Assembly: GCF_003046185.1 (NCBI RefSeq)
Contig: NZ_PZZL01000008.1
Span: 155,755 to 219,754 of the forward strand
Reading direction: 5' to 3'
DNA from: Phreatobacter oligotrophus
GTDB taxonomy: Bacteria; Pseudomonadota; Alphaproteobacteria; Rhizobiales; Phreatobacteraceae
DNA: 64,000 bases
The notes under the pieces were generated by a model that did not search any database, was not told the origin of the DNA, and saw only the letters and a program-made list of their open reading frames with translations. Below are positions 34,650 through 44,052 of this stretch, piece after piece. A program made the translations under genes and the position numbers. Within the stretch, counting starts at the first letter, position 1. Each line of letters begins with the position of its first letter.

Positions 34650-36232
34650 CCCCGCTCGATCCCTTCGTCGTCGAGGTCATCCGCCACGGGCTCTCCGCCG
34701 CGGCGGAGGAGATGAGCCTGGTCATGACCCGCTCGGCGCGCTCGCCGCTGCTGCGCGAGGCGGGCGACCTCTCCTCCGCCATCACCGATGCAGAGGGCGG
34801 GCTGGTCGGGCAGGGCAAGGACATCCCGATCCATCTCGGCGCCATGGCCTACACCGTGCGCGAACTCCTGAAGGTGCGGCCGGCGGCGGGCCTCAGGGAG
34901 GGTGATGCCATCATCTACAATCTCGGCGCGCTCGGGGGTAACCACCTCAACGACGTGAAGATCGCCCGGCCGGTCTTTGTCCAGGGGCGGCTCGTCGCCT
35001 TCGCGCTGAGCCTTGCCCATTGGCCCGATGTCGGCGGCACCTGGCCGGGAAGCTATCTCGCCGACGCCTTCGACACGTTCCAGGAGGCGATCCGCATCCC
35101 GCCGCTCACGATCGCGACGGCTCAAGGCATCGAGCGCGGCGTGCTCGACCTCATCCTCGCCAATGTCCGCGACCCCGTGTCCTGCGAGGGCGACCTGATG
35201 GCCCAGCTCGCGGCGACGCAGGCCGCCGAGCGGCGCATCCGCGACCTCTGTGCGGCGCACGGCACCGACGTCTTCATCGCCGCCATGGCGCGTCTCCACG
35301 ACCTGTCGGAAGCCGAGATGCGGGCGGCCATCGCCGAGCTGCCGGACGGCACCTATGAGGGCGAGGATTTCCTCGACGATGGCGGGCCGGACGGGGCACC
35401 CGCCCGCATCCATGTGCGCATCACCATTTCGGGCGACGAGGCGACCTTCGACCTCTCGGGCTCGGCCGACCGCGTCGCCAATTTCTGCAACACCACGCCC
35501 TTCATCGCCCGCTCGGCGGTCGCCTATGCGGCGCGCATCATGAGCGGGCGCGACATGCAGCAGAATGCCGGGGCGCTCAGGCCGCTGACGATCATCACCC
35601 GTCCCGGCTCGATCCTCGAGCCGGGCTGGAAGGCGGCGGTGGCGGCGGGCAACCACGAGACCTCGATGCGTGTCGTCGATGCGGTCATCCGCGCCATGGA
35701 GGGTGTCATCCCCGACCGGCTGACGGCGGGGGGACCGGCGACCTCCGGCCTTCTCGCCTTTGCCGAGCCGCTGGCCGATGGCGGCTGGCGGATGCTCTAC
35801 GAGGTTCATGGCGGCGGGGAGGGGGCGCGGCATGACCGCGACGGCTGCCCGGCGACGCGTGTCCACCTCGCCAACACCTCGAATACGCCGGCCGAAATGA
35901 TCGAGGCGAACTATGCCATCCGCGTCGAGCGGCAGGCGATCCGCCGCGGCTCCGGCGGGGCGGGTCGCCACCGTGGCGGAGAGGGCGTCATCCGCGCCTA
36001 TCGCGTGCTGGCGCCAACCCTGTGGCTCACCACCTGCGTCGAGCGCACGGTCATGCCACCCTATGGGCTCCAGGGTGGCGAGCCCGGCGCGCCCTATCGC
36101 ATCACGCTGACGCGCGAGGGCGCGAGTGAGGTCCTGCCCGGCAAGGCGAACCTGCTGCTCCGCGCCGGCGATCTCGTGACGCTGGAGGGCTGCGGCGGTG
36201 GCGGCTTCGGCGTGCCCGCAACGGGCTTGTGA
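34646..36232 (+). CDS. hyuB: Hydantoinase/5-oxoprolinase subunit B family protein
   Basis: A 528-residue HyuB partner: VIRHGLSAAAEEMSLVMTRSA, RSPLLREAGDLSSAITDAEG, GQGKDIPIHLGAM, GGNHLNDVKIARPVFVQG and GGGEGARHDRDGCPATRVH are family landmarks. The ATGA overlap with hyuA shows translational coupling to give an equimolar complex. The C-terminal half has GAGRHRGGEGVIRAYRVL. It is followed with almost no gap by a flavoprotein gene. Confidence 0.92.
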   Translation: MTPLDPFVVEVIRHGLSAAAEEMSLVMTRSARSPLLREAGDLSSAITDAEGGLVGQGKDIPIHLGAMAYTVRELLKVRPAAGLREGDAIIYNLGALGGNHLNDVKIARPVFVQGRLVAFALSLAHWPDVGGTWPGSYLADAFDTFQEAIRIPPLTIATAQGIERGVLDLILANVRDPVSCEGDLMAQLAATQAAERRIRDLCAAHGTDVFIAAMARLHDLSEAEMRAAIAELPDGTYEGEDFLDDGGPDGAPARIHVRITISGDEATFDLSGSADRVANFCNTTPFIARSAVAYAARIMSGRDMQQNAGALRPLTIITRPGSILEPGWKAAVAAGNHETSMRVVDAVIRAMEGVIPDRLTAGGPATSGLLAFAEPLADGGWRMLYEVHGGGEGARHDRDGCPATRVHLANTSNTPAEMIEANYAIRVERQAIRRGSGGAGRHRGGEGVIRAYRVLAPTLWLTTCVERTVMPPYGLQGGEPGAPYRITLTREGASEVLPGKANLLLRAGDLVTLEGCGGGGFGVPATGL

Positions 36233-36312
36233 GCCATGCGCGGCTCAGGCACCGTCGGGCCCGCATCTTGCCTGCCGATGGCCGTTCCCTCGTGCCTCGA
36301 CCCGAGACCCTG

Positions 36313-37749
36313 ATGACCAACGCCACAGCCGCCCTTGCCACCCGCATCCGCGACGATCTCGATCGGATCGCCCATCCGCGCGCCAGCTGGCTGACGCCGC
36401 GGCGGGCACCGGACGGCACCGAGGCGCTCGACGTGCTCGTCGTCGGGGCAGGGCAATCGGGCGTCGTCACCGCCTTCGGCCTGAAGCGCGCCAAGGTCGA
36501 CAACGTGCTGGTCATCGACAAGGCGCCGCGCGGCGAGGAGGGGCCCTGGGTCACCTATGCGCGGATGAAGACGCTGCGCAGCCCCAAGGATTTCACCGGG
36601 CCTGACCTCGACATCCCGAGCCTCACCTACCAGTCCTGGCACGAGGCACGCTATGGCGCCGACCACTGGCGGGCGCTCGACCTCATCACCCGCGAGGACT
36701 GGAACGCCTATCTGCTGTTCGTGCGCGACGTGACGGGGGTGAAGGTCGAGAACGGCACCGAACTCCTGTCGCTGGAGGATGCCGGCGGGCTCGTCGCCGC
36801 GCGGGTTCGGGGCCCCGGCGGCGAGCGGGTCATCCATGCCCGCAAGGTGGTGCTGGCGACGGGCCAGGATTCGACCGGGCGCTGGTGGATGCCGGACTTC
36901 ATCGAGGCCCTGCCCAAGCCGCTGCGGGCTCACACGGCCGATGCCATCGATTTCACGGCCCTGAAGGGCAAGGTGGTGGCCGTGCTCGGCGCGGGCGCCT
37001 CGGCCCTCGACAATGCCGCCACCGCGCTCGAGGCGGGGGCCGCGTCCGTGCACCTGTTCTGCCGGCGGCTGGAGCCGCAGGTCATCCAGCCCTATCGCTG
37101 GATCACCTTCCGCGGCTTCATGAAACATCTCGCCGATCTCGACGACGCGTGGCGCTGGCGCTTCATGGCCCGCGTCCTCGGCCTGCGTGAGGGCTTCCCG
37201 CAGGCGACCTATGACCGCTGCGCCGCCCATCGCAATTTCGTCCTGCATACCGGCGCGCCGTGGACGAATGCGCGGGCGGAGGGCGGCCGCGCCGTGGTGA
37301 CGACGCCGCAGGGCGAGTTCGCCGCCGATTTCCTCATCTGCGGCACCGGCATCGCCATGGACTTTTCGGCGAAGCCGGAGCTTGCCGCCTTCCACGACAA
37401 CATCCTCACCTGGGCGGACCGCTACACGCCGCCGGAGGAGGAGCGCAGCGACCGGCTCGGCGCCTTCCCTTACCTCTCGCCGGACTACCAGTTCATGGAG
37501 AAGGTGCCGGGCAAGACCCCGTGGATCGCCAACGTGCACCTGTTCTCCATTGCCTCGACCATGAGCTTCGGGCCGTCAGGCTCCTCCATCAACGCCATGA
37601 CGACCGCCGTGCCGCGGCTCGTCGACGGCATCACCAAGGGCCTGTTCGAAGCTGACGTGGATGCCCACTGGCAGGCCTTCCTCGCCTATGACGTGGCGCA
37701 GGCCACGGTGCGCGAGACGGTCGAGGGGCTGGGGCAGGCGGCGGAGTAG
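36313..37749 (+). CDS. FAD/NAD(P)-binding flavoprotein, monooxygenase-like
   Basis: A protein of about 478 residues with two dinucleotide-binding folds: VLVVGAGQSGVVTAFG near the N-terminus (FAD) and VVAVLGAGASALDNAATAL near residue 225 (NAD(P)H). The ICGTGIAMDFS motif near the C-terminal half supports a flavin monooxygenase or FAD-NAD(P)-reductase group. There is no clear Baeyer-Villiger fingerprint. An earlier GTG at 36229 overlaps the hyuB stop and would add 28 residues. Its place at the end of hyuAB suggests a shared pathway. Confidence 0.83.
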   Translation: MTNATAALATRIRDDLDRIAHPRASWLTPRRAPDGTEALDVLVVGAGQSGVVTAFGLKRAKVDNVLVIDKAPRGEEGPWVTYARMKTLRSPKDFTGPDLDIPSLTYQSWHEARYGADHWRALDLITREDWNAYLLFVRDVTGVKVENGTELLSLEDAGGLVAARVRGPGGERVIHARKVVLATGQDSTGRWWMPDFIEALPKPLRAHTADAIDFTALKGKVVAVLGAGASALDNAATALEAGAASVHLFCRRLEPQVIQPYRWITFRGFMKHLADLDDAWRWRFMARVLGLREGFPQATYDRCAAHRNFVLHTGAPWTNARAEGGRAVVTTPQGEFAADFLICGTGIAMDFSAKPELAAFHDNILTWADRYTPPEEERSDRLGAFPYLSPDYQFMEKVPGKTPWIANVHLFSIASTMSFGPSGSSINAMTTAVPRLVDGITKGLFEADVDAHWQAFLAYDVAQATVRETVEGLGQAAE

Positions 37750-37784
37750 GGGGAAGCCCTTTCGCCGCATGGCTCAGCGCTCTT

Positions 37785-37873
37785 CGTCATGCCCGGCCTT
37801 GTGCCGGGCATCCACGACTTGAACACCGCGCCAGCAGAATTCGTGGATGCCCGGGCCAAGCCCGGGCATGACG
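37785..37873. repeat. Intergenic palindromic repeat element
   Basis: The arm CGTCATGCCCGGCCTTGTGC-CGGGCATCCACG is mirrored by CGTGGATGCCCGGGCCAAGC-CCGGGCATGACG, ending at 37873, with a 25-base AT-richer centre. Each arm is itself an inverted repeat (ATGCCCGG/CCGGGCAT). Elements of this form occur in many copies in Bradyrhizobium/Bosea-like genomes as BIME-like repeats. Here it lies between convergent genes and may end transcripts from both sides. Confidence 0.85.
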
Positions 37874-37926
37874 GTTGAGGTTCTAGCGCCGCTTCCCCGG
37901 GACGCGAGATGGGCGCCTGCCGCCCC

Positions 37927-39603
37927 TCACACCGCCGCGGCCAGGGCCTTCTGGCGCGCCAGCGCCGCCTCCGGATCGAAATGCGGGATGGCGGCGATGA
38001 GCTCGCGCGCATAGTCCGAGGCCGGCGCCGTGAAGAGCGGCCCGCTCGGGCCTTCCTCGACGATCCGGCCCTTCTGCAGGACGATGGTGCGCTCGCACAT
38101 CATGCGCACGACGTTGAGGTCGTGGCTGACGAAGAGATAGGCGAGGCCCGTCTCGCGCCGGAGCCGGTCGAGCAGGTGCAGGATCACCGCCTGCACCGAG
38201 ACATCGAGCGCCGCCGTCGGCTCGTCCAGCACCAGCAGCCGTGGCTTGGCGGCGATCGCCCGGGCGATTCCGACGCGCGCCTTCTGCCCGCCCGAGAGCT
38301 GGTGCGGGAAGCGGTCGAGGAACTCCTCCGGCAAGCCGACGCGGCGCGCGCAGTCCTCGACCTGCCGGCGCAGCTCGCGGGCGTCTTGCACGCCGCCGAG
38401 CAGGCGCAGCGGATCGGCGATGGCGTCAAAGGCGGAGAAGCGCGGATTGAGGCTGTCCCCGTGGTCCTGGAAGACGATCTGGATGTCGCGGCGGAAGCGC
38501 GAGCGGTAGAAATCGCGCGAGGGAATGGCGCCGATATCCTCGCCGTCGAAGGTGATCGTGCCCTCGGTGGCGTCGATCAGCCGGCAGACGATGCGCGACA
38601 GCGTGCTCTTGCCGGAGCCGGATTCGCCGACGAGGCCGAGGCTCTCGCCCGGCGCGAGGCTGAAGGACACGTCGTCGACGCCGCGGAAGCCGTTGTCGAA
38701 GACCTTCACGCAGTTGCGCACGGCGAGCAGCGGCTCGGAGCCTGGTCGCGGCGCGATCCGGACCGGTGCGGTGGGGAGCGCCTCGCGGTCGACGACAAGG
38801 CTCTCGACGGTGGAGAGGCGGGTCGGCGAGGCCGCCACCAGCCGGCGCGTATAGGGATGGGTCGGGGCGCCGAAGAGCGTGGCAGGCGCCGCCTGCTCGA
38901 CGACGACGCCCCTCTCCATCACGGCGACGCGCTGGCAGTACTGGGCGGCAAGGCCGAGATCGTGAGTGATGAGGATCATCGCCATGCCGCGCCGCGCGGT
39001 GATCTCGGCGAGCAGGTCCATCACCGTCTTCTGCGTCGTCACGTCGAGGCCGGTGGTCGGCTCGTCGGCGATGAGCAGGGTGGGCTCGCAGGCGATCGCC
39101 ATGGCGATCATCACGCGCTGGCACATGCCGCCGGAGAGCTCGTGCGGATAGGCGTCGAGCCGGGCCTCGGGATCGCGGATCATCACCGCCTCGAGCAGCT
39201 TGAGCGCGCGGGCCCGCGCCTCCTTGGCCGAGATCTGTTCGTGGGCGCGCAGCACGTCGGCGATCTGCAGGCCGACCGTCCGGATCGGGTTCAGCGCCGC
39301 CCGCGGGTTCTGGAAGATCATCGACATGGCGGCGCCGCGCAGCGGCTGGAGCATCCCCCGCGAGGCGTTGGTGATGTCCTGCCCGCGGAAGGTGATCCGC
39401 CCGCCGGTGATCTTCCCCGCACGGTCGAGGAGCTGCATGACCGAGAAGGCGGTGACGGACTTGCCGGACCCGGATTCGCCGACGATGCCCAGACTTTCGC
39501 CGGCGGAGAGCGACAGCGACACGCCCTTGATGGCCTCCACCGGTCCATTTCGGGTGGAGAAGGTGACCTTGAGGTCCTCGATGGTGAGAAGCGGGCCGGT
39601 CAT
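37927..39603 (-). CDS. Peptide/nickel-type ABC transporter, fused dual ATP-binding protein (DppD-DppF type)
   Basis: A 558-residue fusion of two ABC ATPases. Each half has a Walker A GESGSGKS loop (near residue 40 and residue 335) and a signature ([28 protein letters not shown]), with Walker [13 protein letters not shown] and [12 protein letters not shown]. The [18 protein letters not shown] segment between them is the oligopeptide-transporter C-terminal motif. It overlaps the permease gene by four bases and completes a DppBCDF-like importer. Confidence 0.95.
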   Translation of the reverse strand: MTGPLLTIEDLKVTFSTRNGPVEAIKGVSLSLSAGESLGIVGESGSGKSVTAFSVMQLLDRAGKITGGRITFRGQDITNASRGMLQPLRGAAMSMIFQNPRAALNPIRTVGLQIADVLRAHEQISAKEARARALKLLEAVMIRDPEARLDAYPHELSGGMCQRVMIAMAIACEPTLLIADEPTTGLDVTTQKTVMDLLAEITARRGMAMILITHDLGLAAQYCQRVAVMERGVVVEQAAPATLFGAPTHPYTRRLVAASPTRLSTVESLVVDREALPTAPVRIAPRPGSEPLLAVRNCVKVFDNGFRGVDDVSFSLAPGESLGLVGESGSGKSTLSRIVCRLIDATEGTITFDGEDIGAIPSRDFYRSRFRRDIQIVFQDHGDSLNPRFSAFDAIADPLRLLGGVQDARELRRQVEDCARRVGLPEEFLDRFPHQLSGGQKARVGIARAIAAKPRLLVLDEPTAALDVSVQAVILHLLDRLRRETGLAYLFVSHDLNVVRMMCERTIVLQKGRIVEEGPSGPLFTAPASDYARELIAAIPHFDPEAALARQKALAAAV

Positions 39604-40445
39604 GTGCGCATCCGCGGATCGAGGATGTCGCGCAACCCGTCTCCCAGCAGGTTGAAGCAGAGGACGGCGGTCATCAGCGCCGCGCCGGGGAAGACGACAA
39701 GCCACCATTTGCCTGTCGTGATGAAGCGCGCGCCCTCGGCGACCATGATGCCCCATTCCGGGGTCGGTGGCTTCACGCCAAGGCCGAGGAAGGAAAGGCC
39801 GGCGGCGTTGAGGATGGCCCAGCCGAGGTTGAGCGAGATCTGCACGGCCATGGCCGGCAGTACGTTGGGCAGCAGGAACAGCATGACCACGCGCACGTGG
39901 CTGTTGCCGGAGGCGCGCGCCGCTTCCACCCAGCCGGAATTGCGCCGGACATTCACCTCGGCACGGGCGAAGCGGATGTAGAAGGGCAGGTTGATGATGG
40001 CGGTGGCGTAGATGATGTTCTCGACGCGGTTGCCGAGAGCCGCAACCATGGCCATGGCGAGCACGAAGAGCGGGAAGGCCATCAGCACGTCGACGAAGCG
40101 GCCGACCCAGCGGTCGAGCCGTCCGCCGGTATAGCCGCAGAAGGCGCCGATCATCGCGCCGAGGGCGAAGGACAGCGAGACGGCGGAGGCGGCGATCGCA
40201 AGGTCGAGGCGGGTGGCGGCGATGACGCGCGAGAACACATCGCGGCCGAGCTGGTCGGTGCCGAACCAGTGGGCGGCGGAGGGCGGCATCAGGGCGTTCG
40301 GCACGTTGGACGCAGTCGGGTCGTAGGGCACGATCCACGGACCGACAATCGCCAGCGTGACCAGGACCAGGGCCCCGAAGCTGGCGACCATGGTCACGGG
40401 ATTGCCGCGCAGGACCCAGCCGGTATGGCGCAAGACGGCGATCAT
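39600..40445 (-). CDS. Peptide/nickel-type ABC transporter permease (DppC type)
   Basis: A 281-residue inner-membrane permease with the N-terminal HWFGTDQLGRDVFSRVIAATR block, the EAA-like loop EVNVRRNSGWVEAARASGN and GLSFLGLGVKPPTPEWG, which are DppC landmarks. About six transmembrane helices are visible. It overlaps both neighbours (ATGA at 40442-40445 with DppB and 39600-39603 with the ATPase), so the three are translationally coupled. Confidence 0.95.
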   Translation of the reverse strand: MIAVLRHTGWVLRGNPVTMVASFGALVLVTLAIVGPWIVPYDPTASNVPNALMPPSAAHWFGTDQLGRDVFSRVIAATRLDLAIAASAVSLSFALGAMIGAFCGYTGGRLDRWVGRFVDVLMAFPLFVLAMAMVAALGNRVENIIYATAIINLPFYIRFARAEVNVRRNSGWVEAARASGNSHVRVVMLFLLPNVLPAMAVQISLNLGWAILNAAGLSFLGLGVKPPTPEWGIMVAEGARFITTGKWWLVVFPGAALMTAVLCFNLLGDGLRDILDPRMRT

Positions 40446-41473
40446 TCGATGGATATCCGGGGATCAGCGAGACCGTAGAGCACGTCGACGGTCAGGTTCA
40501 CCATCACGAAGATGGTCGCCATCAGGAGGACGAAGCCCTGGACGGGCGCGTAGTCGGAGGCGAGCAGGGCGTCGAGCGCGTAGGAGGCGACGCCCGGCCA
40601 GGAGAAGACCTTTTCCACCAGCACGTTTGCGCCAAGCATGGTGGAGAAGACGATGCCCATGATGGTGAGCACCGGCAGGAGCGCGTTGCGCAGGGCATAG
40701 ACCAGCACGACGCGGCGGCGCGACAGGCCGAGGGCCTCGCCGGTGCGCACGAAGTCGCTGGTGAGCACCGCGAGCATGGAGGCGCGCGTCATGCGGGCGA
40801 GCGGGGCCAGCACGAATAGCGCCATCGTGCAGGCTGGCAGGATGAGCTGGCGCGCTGCCGAGCTCCAGGCGTCCCAATCGCCGGCGACGGCCGCGTCGAT
40901 GAGGAGGAAGCCGGTGATGGTCGGCGGCTGACCGGCAAAAATGTCGATGCGGCCGGTCGGATCCGGGGCGATGCCGAGAATGTAATAGAAGGCGAAGATG
41001 AACAGCAGGCCGGACACGAAGGTCGGCACGCAGACGCCGAGCGTGCAGATCATCCGGACGATGTTGTCGATCAGCGAGTTCGGGCGCAGCGCCGCCAGAA
41101 TGCCGAGCGGCAGTGCCAGAACCAGCGCCAGCATGAGCGCCACGAAGGTCAGTTCCAGCGACGCCGGCAGACGCGACACGAGGTCAGTGACCACCGGCTG
41201 GCCGGTGGTCATGGATCGGCCGAGATTGCCGGTGCCGATATCGCGTAGATAGAGCAGCAATTGCTGGGGCACGGGCTTGTCGAGCCCCATCTGCTGGCGG
41301 ATCTGCTCTATTTCCGCCTGGCCCGCATTGGGGCCGGAGGCGAAGAAGATCGCGGGATCGCCGGGCAGCACGCGCATCAGGAGGAAGGTGAAGATCACCA
41401 CTCCGAACAGCGCCGGGAGGGACGAGACGACCCGTTTCCCGGCGCGCCGCGCGATGGAGACTGCAAGACCCAT
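40442..41473 (-). CDS. Peptide/nickel-type ABC transporter permease (DppB type)
   Basis: A 343-residue permease: FTFLLMRVLPGDPAIFFASG, the MGLDKPVPQQLLLYLRDIG-TGNLGRSM segment and the loop LTSDFVRTGEALGLSRRRVV are typical of DppB/GsiC. The C-terminus ends YGLADPRISIE. The protein has six helices with a longer periplasmic loop (APDPTGRIDIFAGQPP) that is larger than in many relatives. It starts six bases after the solute-binding protein gene. Confidence 0.95.
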   Translation of the reverse strand: MGLAVSIARRAGKRVVSSLPALFGVVIFTFLLMRVLPGDPAIFFASGPNAGQAEIEQIRQQMGLDKPVPQQLLLYLRDIGTGNLGRSMTTGQPVVTDLVSRLPASLELTFVALMLALVLALPLGILAALRPNSLIDNIVRMICTLGVCVPTFVSGLLFIFAFYYILGIAPDPTGRIDIFAGQPPTITGFLLIDAAVAGDWDAWSSAARQLILPACTMALFVLAPLARMTRASMLAVLTSDFVRTGEALGLSRRRVVLVYALRNALLPVLTIMGIVFSTMLGANVLVEKVFSWPGVASYALDALLASDYAPVQGFVLLMATIFVMVNLTVDVLYGLADPRISIE

Positions 41474-41479
41474 GGCTGA

Positions 41480-43093
41480 TCAGGCTCGCTTCATGTCGCG
41501 ATAGTCGACCTGGCGGTGATAGCCGTAGACGTAGCCCTCGACATTCTTCGGCATCACGGCATCCTGGTTCGGCTGCCACAGCAGCAGGACCGGAACCTCT
41601 TCGGCGAGGATGGAGATCATCTTCTTGCAGAGCTTCTCATACTCCGCGGCATTGATCTCAAAACGCGCCTTTTCGGCGAGCGCCACGATCTCCGCATTGT
41701 CCCACGAGGAATAGTTCCAGCGCTGGTTGCCGGTGAAGAAGTTGCGGAAGAAGTAGTCGGTCGAGGGCAGCCAGGCGATCGAGGTCTCGGTGAAGAAGGG
41801 CAGCTTCTTCTCGGTGACCATCGTCGAGATTTGCGCGTCGGGCAGCTTCTGGATGTCGACGCGGACGTTGATGGCCGCCAGCGATTCCTTGATCAGGGCC
41901 GCCATGGGCTCGGCGATCGCGGCCGCGCCGACATTGAACGCGAAGGGCGTGTCGAGGCCGTTCGGGAAGCCGGCCTCGGCGAGCAGCTTCCGGGCGAGGG
42001 CGACGTCCTGCTTCAGGGGCATCGGCTGCGGGAAGATGCCGCTCGGCGGGGTGTCGGTCCAGTTGGCGCCGAACAGAGGCGCGCCCCGCTCGAAGAGGGC
42101 GGCCTTGAAGATGTTGCCGTAGGGCAGGGCCGCCGCAATGGCCTGGCGAAGCTTCTTGTTGTTGAAGGGGGCGGCCTGCGTGTTGAACGCGATCATCGAG
42201 AAGGCGTTGAACTGGGGCGTCGAGATCACCTTGACGTTGCCGCGGCTGGCCAGCGTCGCGACGTCCGAGGCCGCGAGGTCGATGGAGAGGTCGGCATCGC
42301 CCTTCTCGATCAGGCTGGCGCGGGTGGCGGCCTCCGGAATGGTCTGGCAGATGACACGGCGGAAGCCGGCCGGCTTGCCGTCGATGGAGCGGTTCCAGGC
42401 GTCGTTGCGGCGCAGGATCACCTGCTCACCGGGACGGAAGGACTCCAGGATATAGGCGCCCGAGCCGGCCGTGTTGGTCTTGGTCCATTCCTGGCCCCAG
42501 GGATCGGCGGCGGTGGCATGGCTCTTCACCACCTTCGAATTGAAGATGATGCAGTAGAGCGTGCAGAGGTTCGGCAGCGCCAGGCGGTCGGGTTTGTCGA
42601 CCTTCGCCTCGACCGTGTACTGGTCGATGATCCTGAACTGCTCGGGCTTGGTCCACGATCCGGTCTGGATCTGGGCGGCGGCGAGCGACCTGGCCGAGAC
42701 GGCGCGGTCGAGCGACCACTTCACGTCCTCGGCGGTGACGGGCGTGCCGTCGTGGAACTTGGCGTCGCGGCGCAGGTGGAAGGTGAATGTCATGCCGTCG
42801 GCGGAGGTGACCACCTTCTCGGCGAGCTCGCCACGGATGGTGTCGGGATCGAAGACCCAGCCGGCCGGGGTCTGTTTCTTGCCGAAGGACACCAGGCGGT
42901 CATAGATGTTGACGCTGATGCCGAAGGCCTCGCGGGTCGAACCGGGCATGGTCGGGTCAAGGGTGTTGACCGCGTTGCCGGTGACCTGGCGCAGCGTTTC
43001 GGCGCGGGTTTGGGCGAAGGCCTCGCGGCCAAGATGCGGCACCGTAGCAAGGGCGGCGCCGCCCGCCAGGAGGTTACGACGGTCCAGTTTCAT
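41480..43093 (-). CDS. ABC transporter substrate-binding protein, family 5 (peptide/opine-like)
   Basis: A 537-residue periplasmic receptor. The N-terminus LDRRNLLAGGAALATVP has a twin-arginine-like motif (RRNLL), suggesting possible Tat export. SBP_bac_5 marks are TFTFHLRRDAKFHDGTPVTAEDVKWSLDRA, written in segments here as FHLRRDAKFHDGTPV and AEDVKWSLDRA. ATG at 43093 follows GGAGACTACGTC; an upstream frame to 43159 is less likely. With DppB, DppC and the ATPase it forms a complete importer. The ligand is unknown. Confidence 0.93.
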   Translation of the reverse strand: MKLDRRNLLAGGAALATVPHLGREAFAQTRAETLRQVTGNAVNTLDPTMPGSTREAFGISVNIYDRLVSFGKKQTPAGWVFDPDTIRGELAEKVVTSADGMTFTFHLRRDAKFHDGTPVTAEDVKWSLDRAVSARSLAAAQIQTGSWTKPEQFRIIDQYTVEAKVDKPDRLALPNLCTLYCIIFNSKVVKSHATAADPWGQEWTKTNTAGSGAYILESFRPGEQVILRRNDAWNRSIDGKPAGFRRVICQTIPEAATRASLIEKGDADLSIDLAASDVATLASRGNVKVISTPQFNAFSMIAFNTQAAPFNNKKLRQAIAAALPYGNIFKAALFERGAPLFGANWTDTPPSGIFPQPMPLKQDVALARKLLAEAGFPNGLDTPFAFNVGAAAIAEPMAALIKESLAAINVRVDIQKLPDAQISTMVTEKKLPFFTETSIAWLPSTDYFFRNFFTGNQRWNYSSWDNAEIVALAEKARFEINAAEYEKLCKKMISILAEEVPVLLLWQPNQDAVMPKNVEGYVYGYHRQVDYRDMKRA

Positions 43094-43241
43094 GACGTAG
43101 TCTCCGTTGACCAGCAGGCCGAAGCCCTTGTGGGTTGGTTGCAATCTCCGTACCAGCACGACCGTATCGCAAGGCGAAACGGTCGGCCGTCGGCATGTCC
43201 GTTCTTCCGCCAGCGGGCCCGGCGAAACGCTTGTCCTTCCT

Positions 43242-43288
43242 GCGCGCCCTTGAGGCGCGCCAGCAGTCCCTGCCCAAAGGCTGGGCAG
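43242..43288 (-). terminator. Two tandem hairpins between the SDR gene and the importer
   Basis: GCGCGCC-CTTGA-GGCGCGC (43242-43260) and CTGCCCA-AAGGC-TGGGCAG (43270-43288) are perfect seven-base-pair stems, the latter just past the SDR stop. No T-run follows on the minus strand, so they may lower rather than stop transcription into the transporter genes, or protect an RNA end. Confidence 0.5.
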
Positions 43289-43290
43289 TG

Positions 43291-44052
43291 TCAGCCGGCA
43301 AGCCAGCCACCATCCACGGCGAGGGTGGTCCCCGTGGTGAAGGCGGCGGCGTCGCTGGCGAGATAGAGCACGGCCTCCGCGATCTCCTCGGGGCGTCCGA
43401 GGCGGCGCAGCGGGTGGCGGCCGACCGAGCGCGCCTCGGCGGCGGCCGGGTCGGCATTGCGGGCGAAGGAGCGGCGCAGCATCGGGGTGTCGATGGCGCC
43501 GGGCGCGACCGCGTTGACGCGGATGCGGTCGGGGGCAAAGTCCAGCGCCATGGTGCGAGTGAGGCTGAGGATGGCGCCCTTGGCGGCGATATAGGCGGAA
43601 TTGCCGGCGCCGCCGGCGAGCGCCAGCTGCGAGGCGGTGGTGACGATCGCGCCACCCCCTTGCGCCTTCATCGTGGGCACGACCGCGCGGGCCCAGAGCC
43701 AGGTGCCGCCGACATTGGCGCGGAAGACGCGGTCCCAGTCCTCGGGGCTGGTGGTCAGCACCGTGCCGCCGACCGAAAAGCCGGCACCGGCATAGAGAAT
43801 GTCGATGCGGCCGAAACGGGCGATGACCGCCGCGGCATCCGCGTCGGCCGTGCCGGGCTCGCCGACATCGGAGACGCGCACCATGGCCTCGCCGCCCGCT
43901 TCCGTGACGAGGCGGGCCGTTTCCTCGGCGCCGGGGCCATCACGGTCGACGAGGGCGAGGCGGGCGCCCTCGCGCGCGAAGGCGAGTGCCACCGCCCGCC
44001 CGATTCCCGAGCCGCCTCCGGTGATGACCGCAACATTGTCGGCGAGGCGCAT
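43291..44052 (-). CDS. Short-chain dehydrogenase/reductase
   Basis: A 253-residue classical SDR with cofactor loop VITGGGSGIGRAVALAF, VSDVGEP, NVGGTWLW, active-site YIAAKGAILSLTRT (Tyr and Lys of YxxxK) and VNAVAPGAIDTPML. NAD rather than NADP is suggested by the Asp in VDRDGPG after the second strand. GTG at 44055 overlaps the aminotransferase stop; ATG at 44052 is used here. The operon context suggests oxidation of a hydroxy or keto intermediate. Confidence 0.92.
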   Translation of the reverse strand: MRLADNVAVITGGGSGIGRAVALAFAREGARLALVDRDGPGAEETARLVTEAGGEAMVRVSDVGEPGTADADAAAVIARFGRIDILYAGAGFSVGGTVLTTSPEDWDRVFRANVGGTWLWARAVVPTMKAQGGGAIVTTASQLALAGGAGNSAYIAAKGAILSLTRTMALDFAPDRIRVNAVAPGAIDTPMLRRSFARNADPAAAEARSVGRHPLRRLGRPEEIAEAVLYLASDAAAFTTGTTLAVDGGWLAG

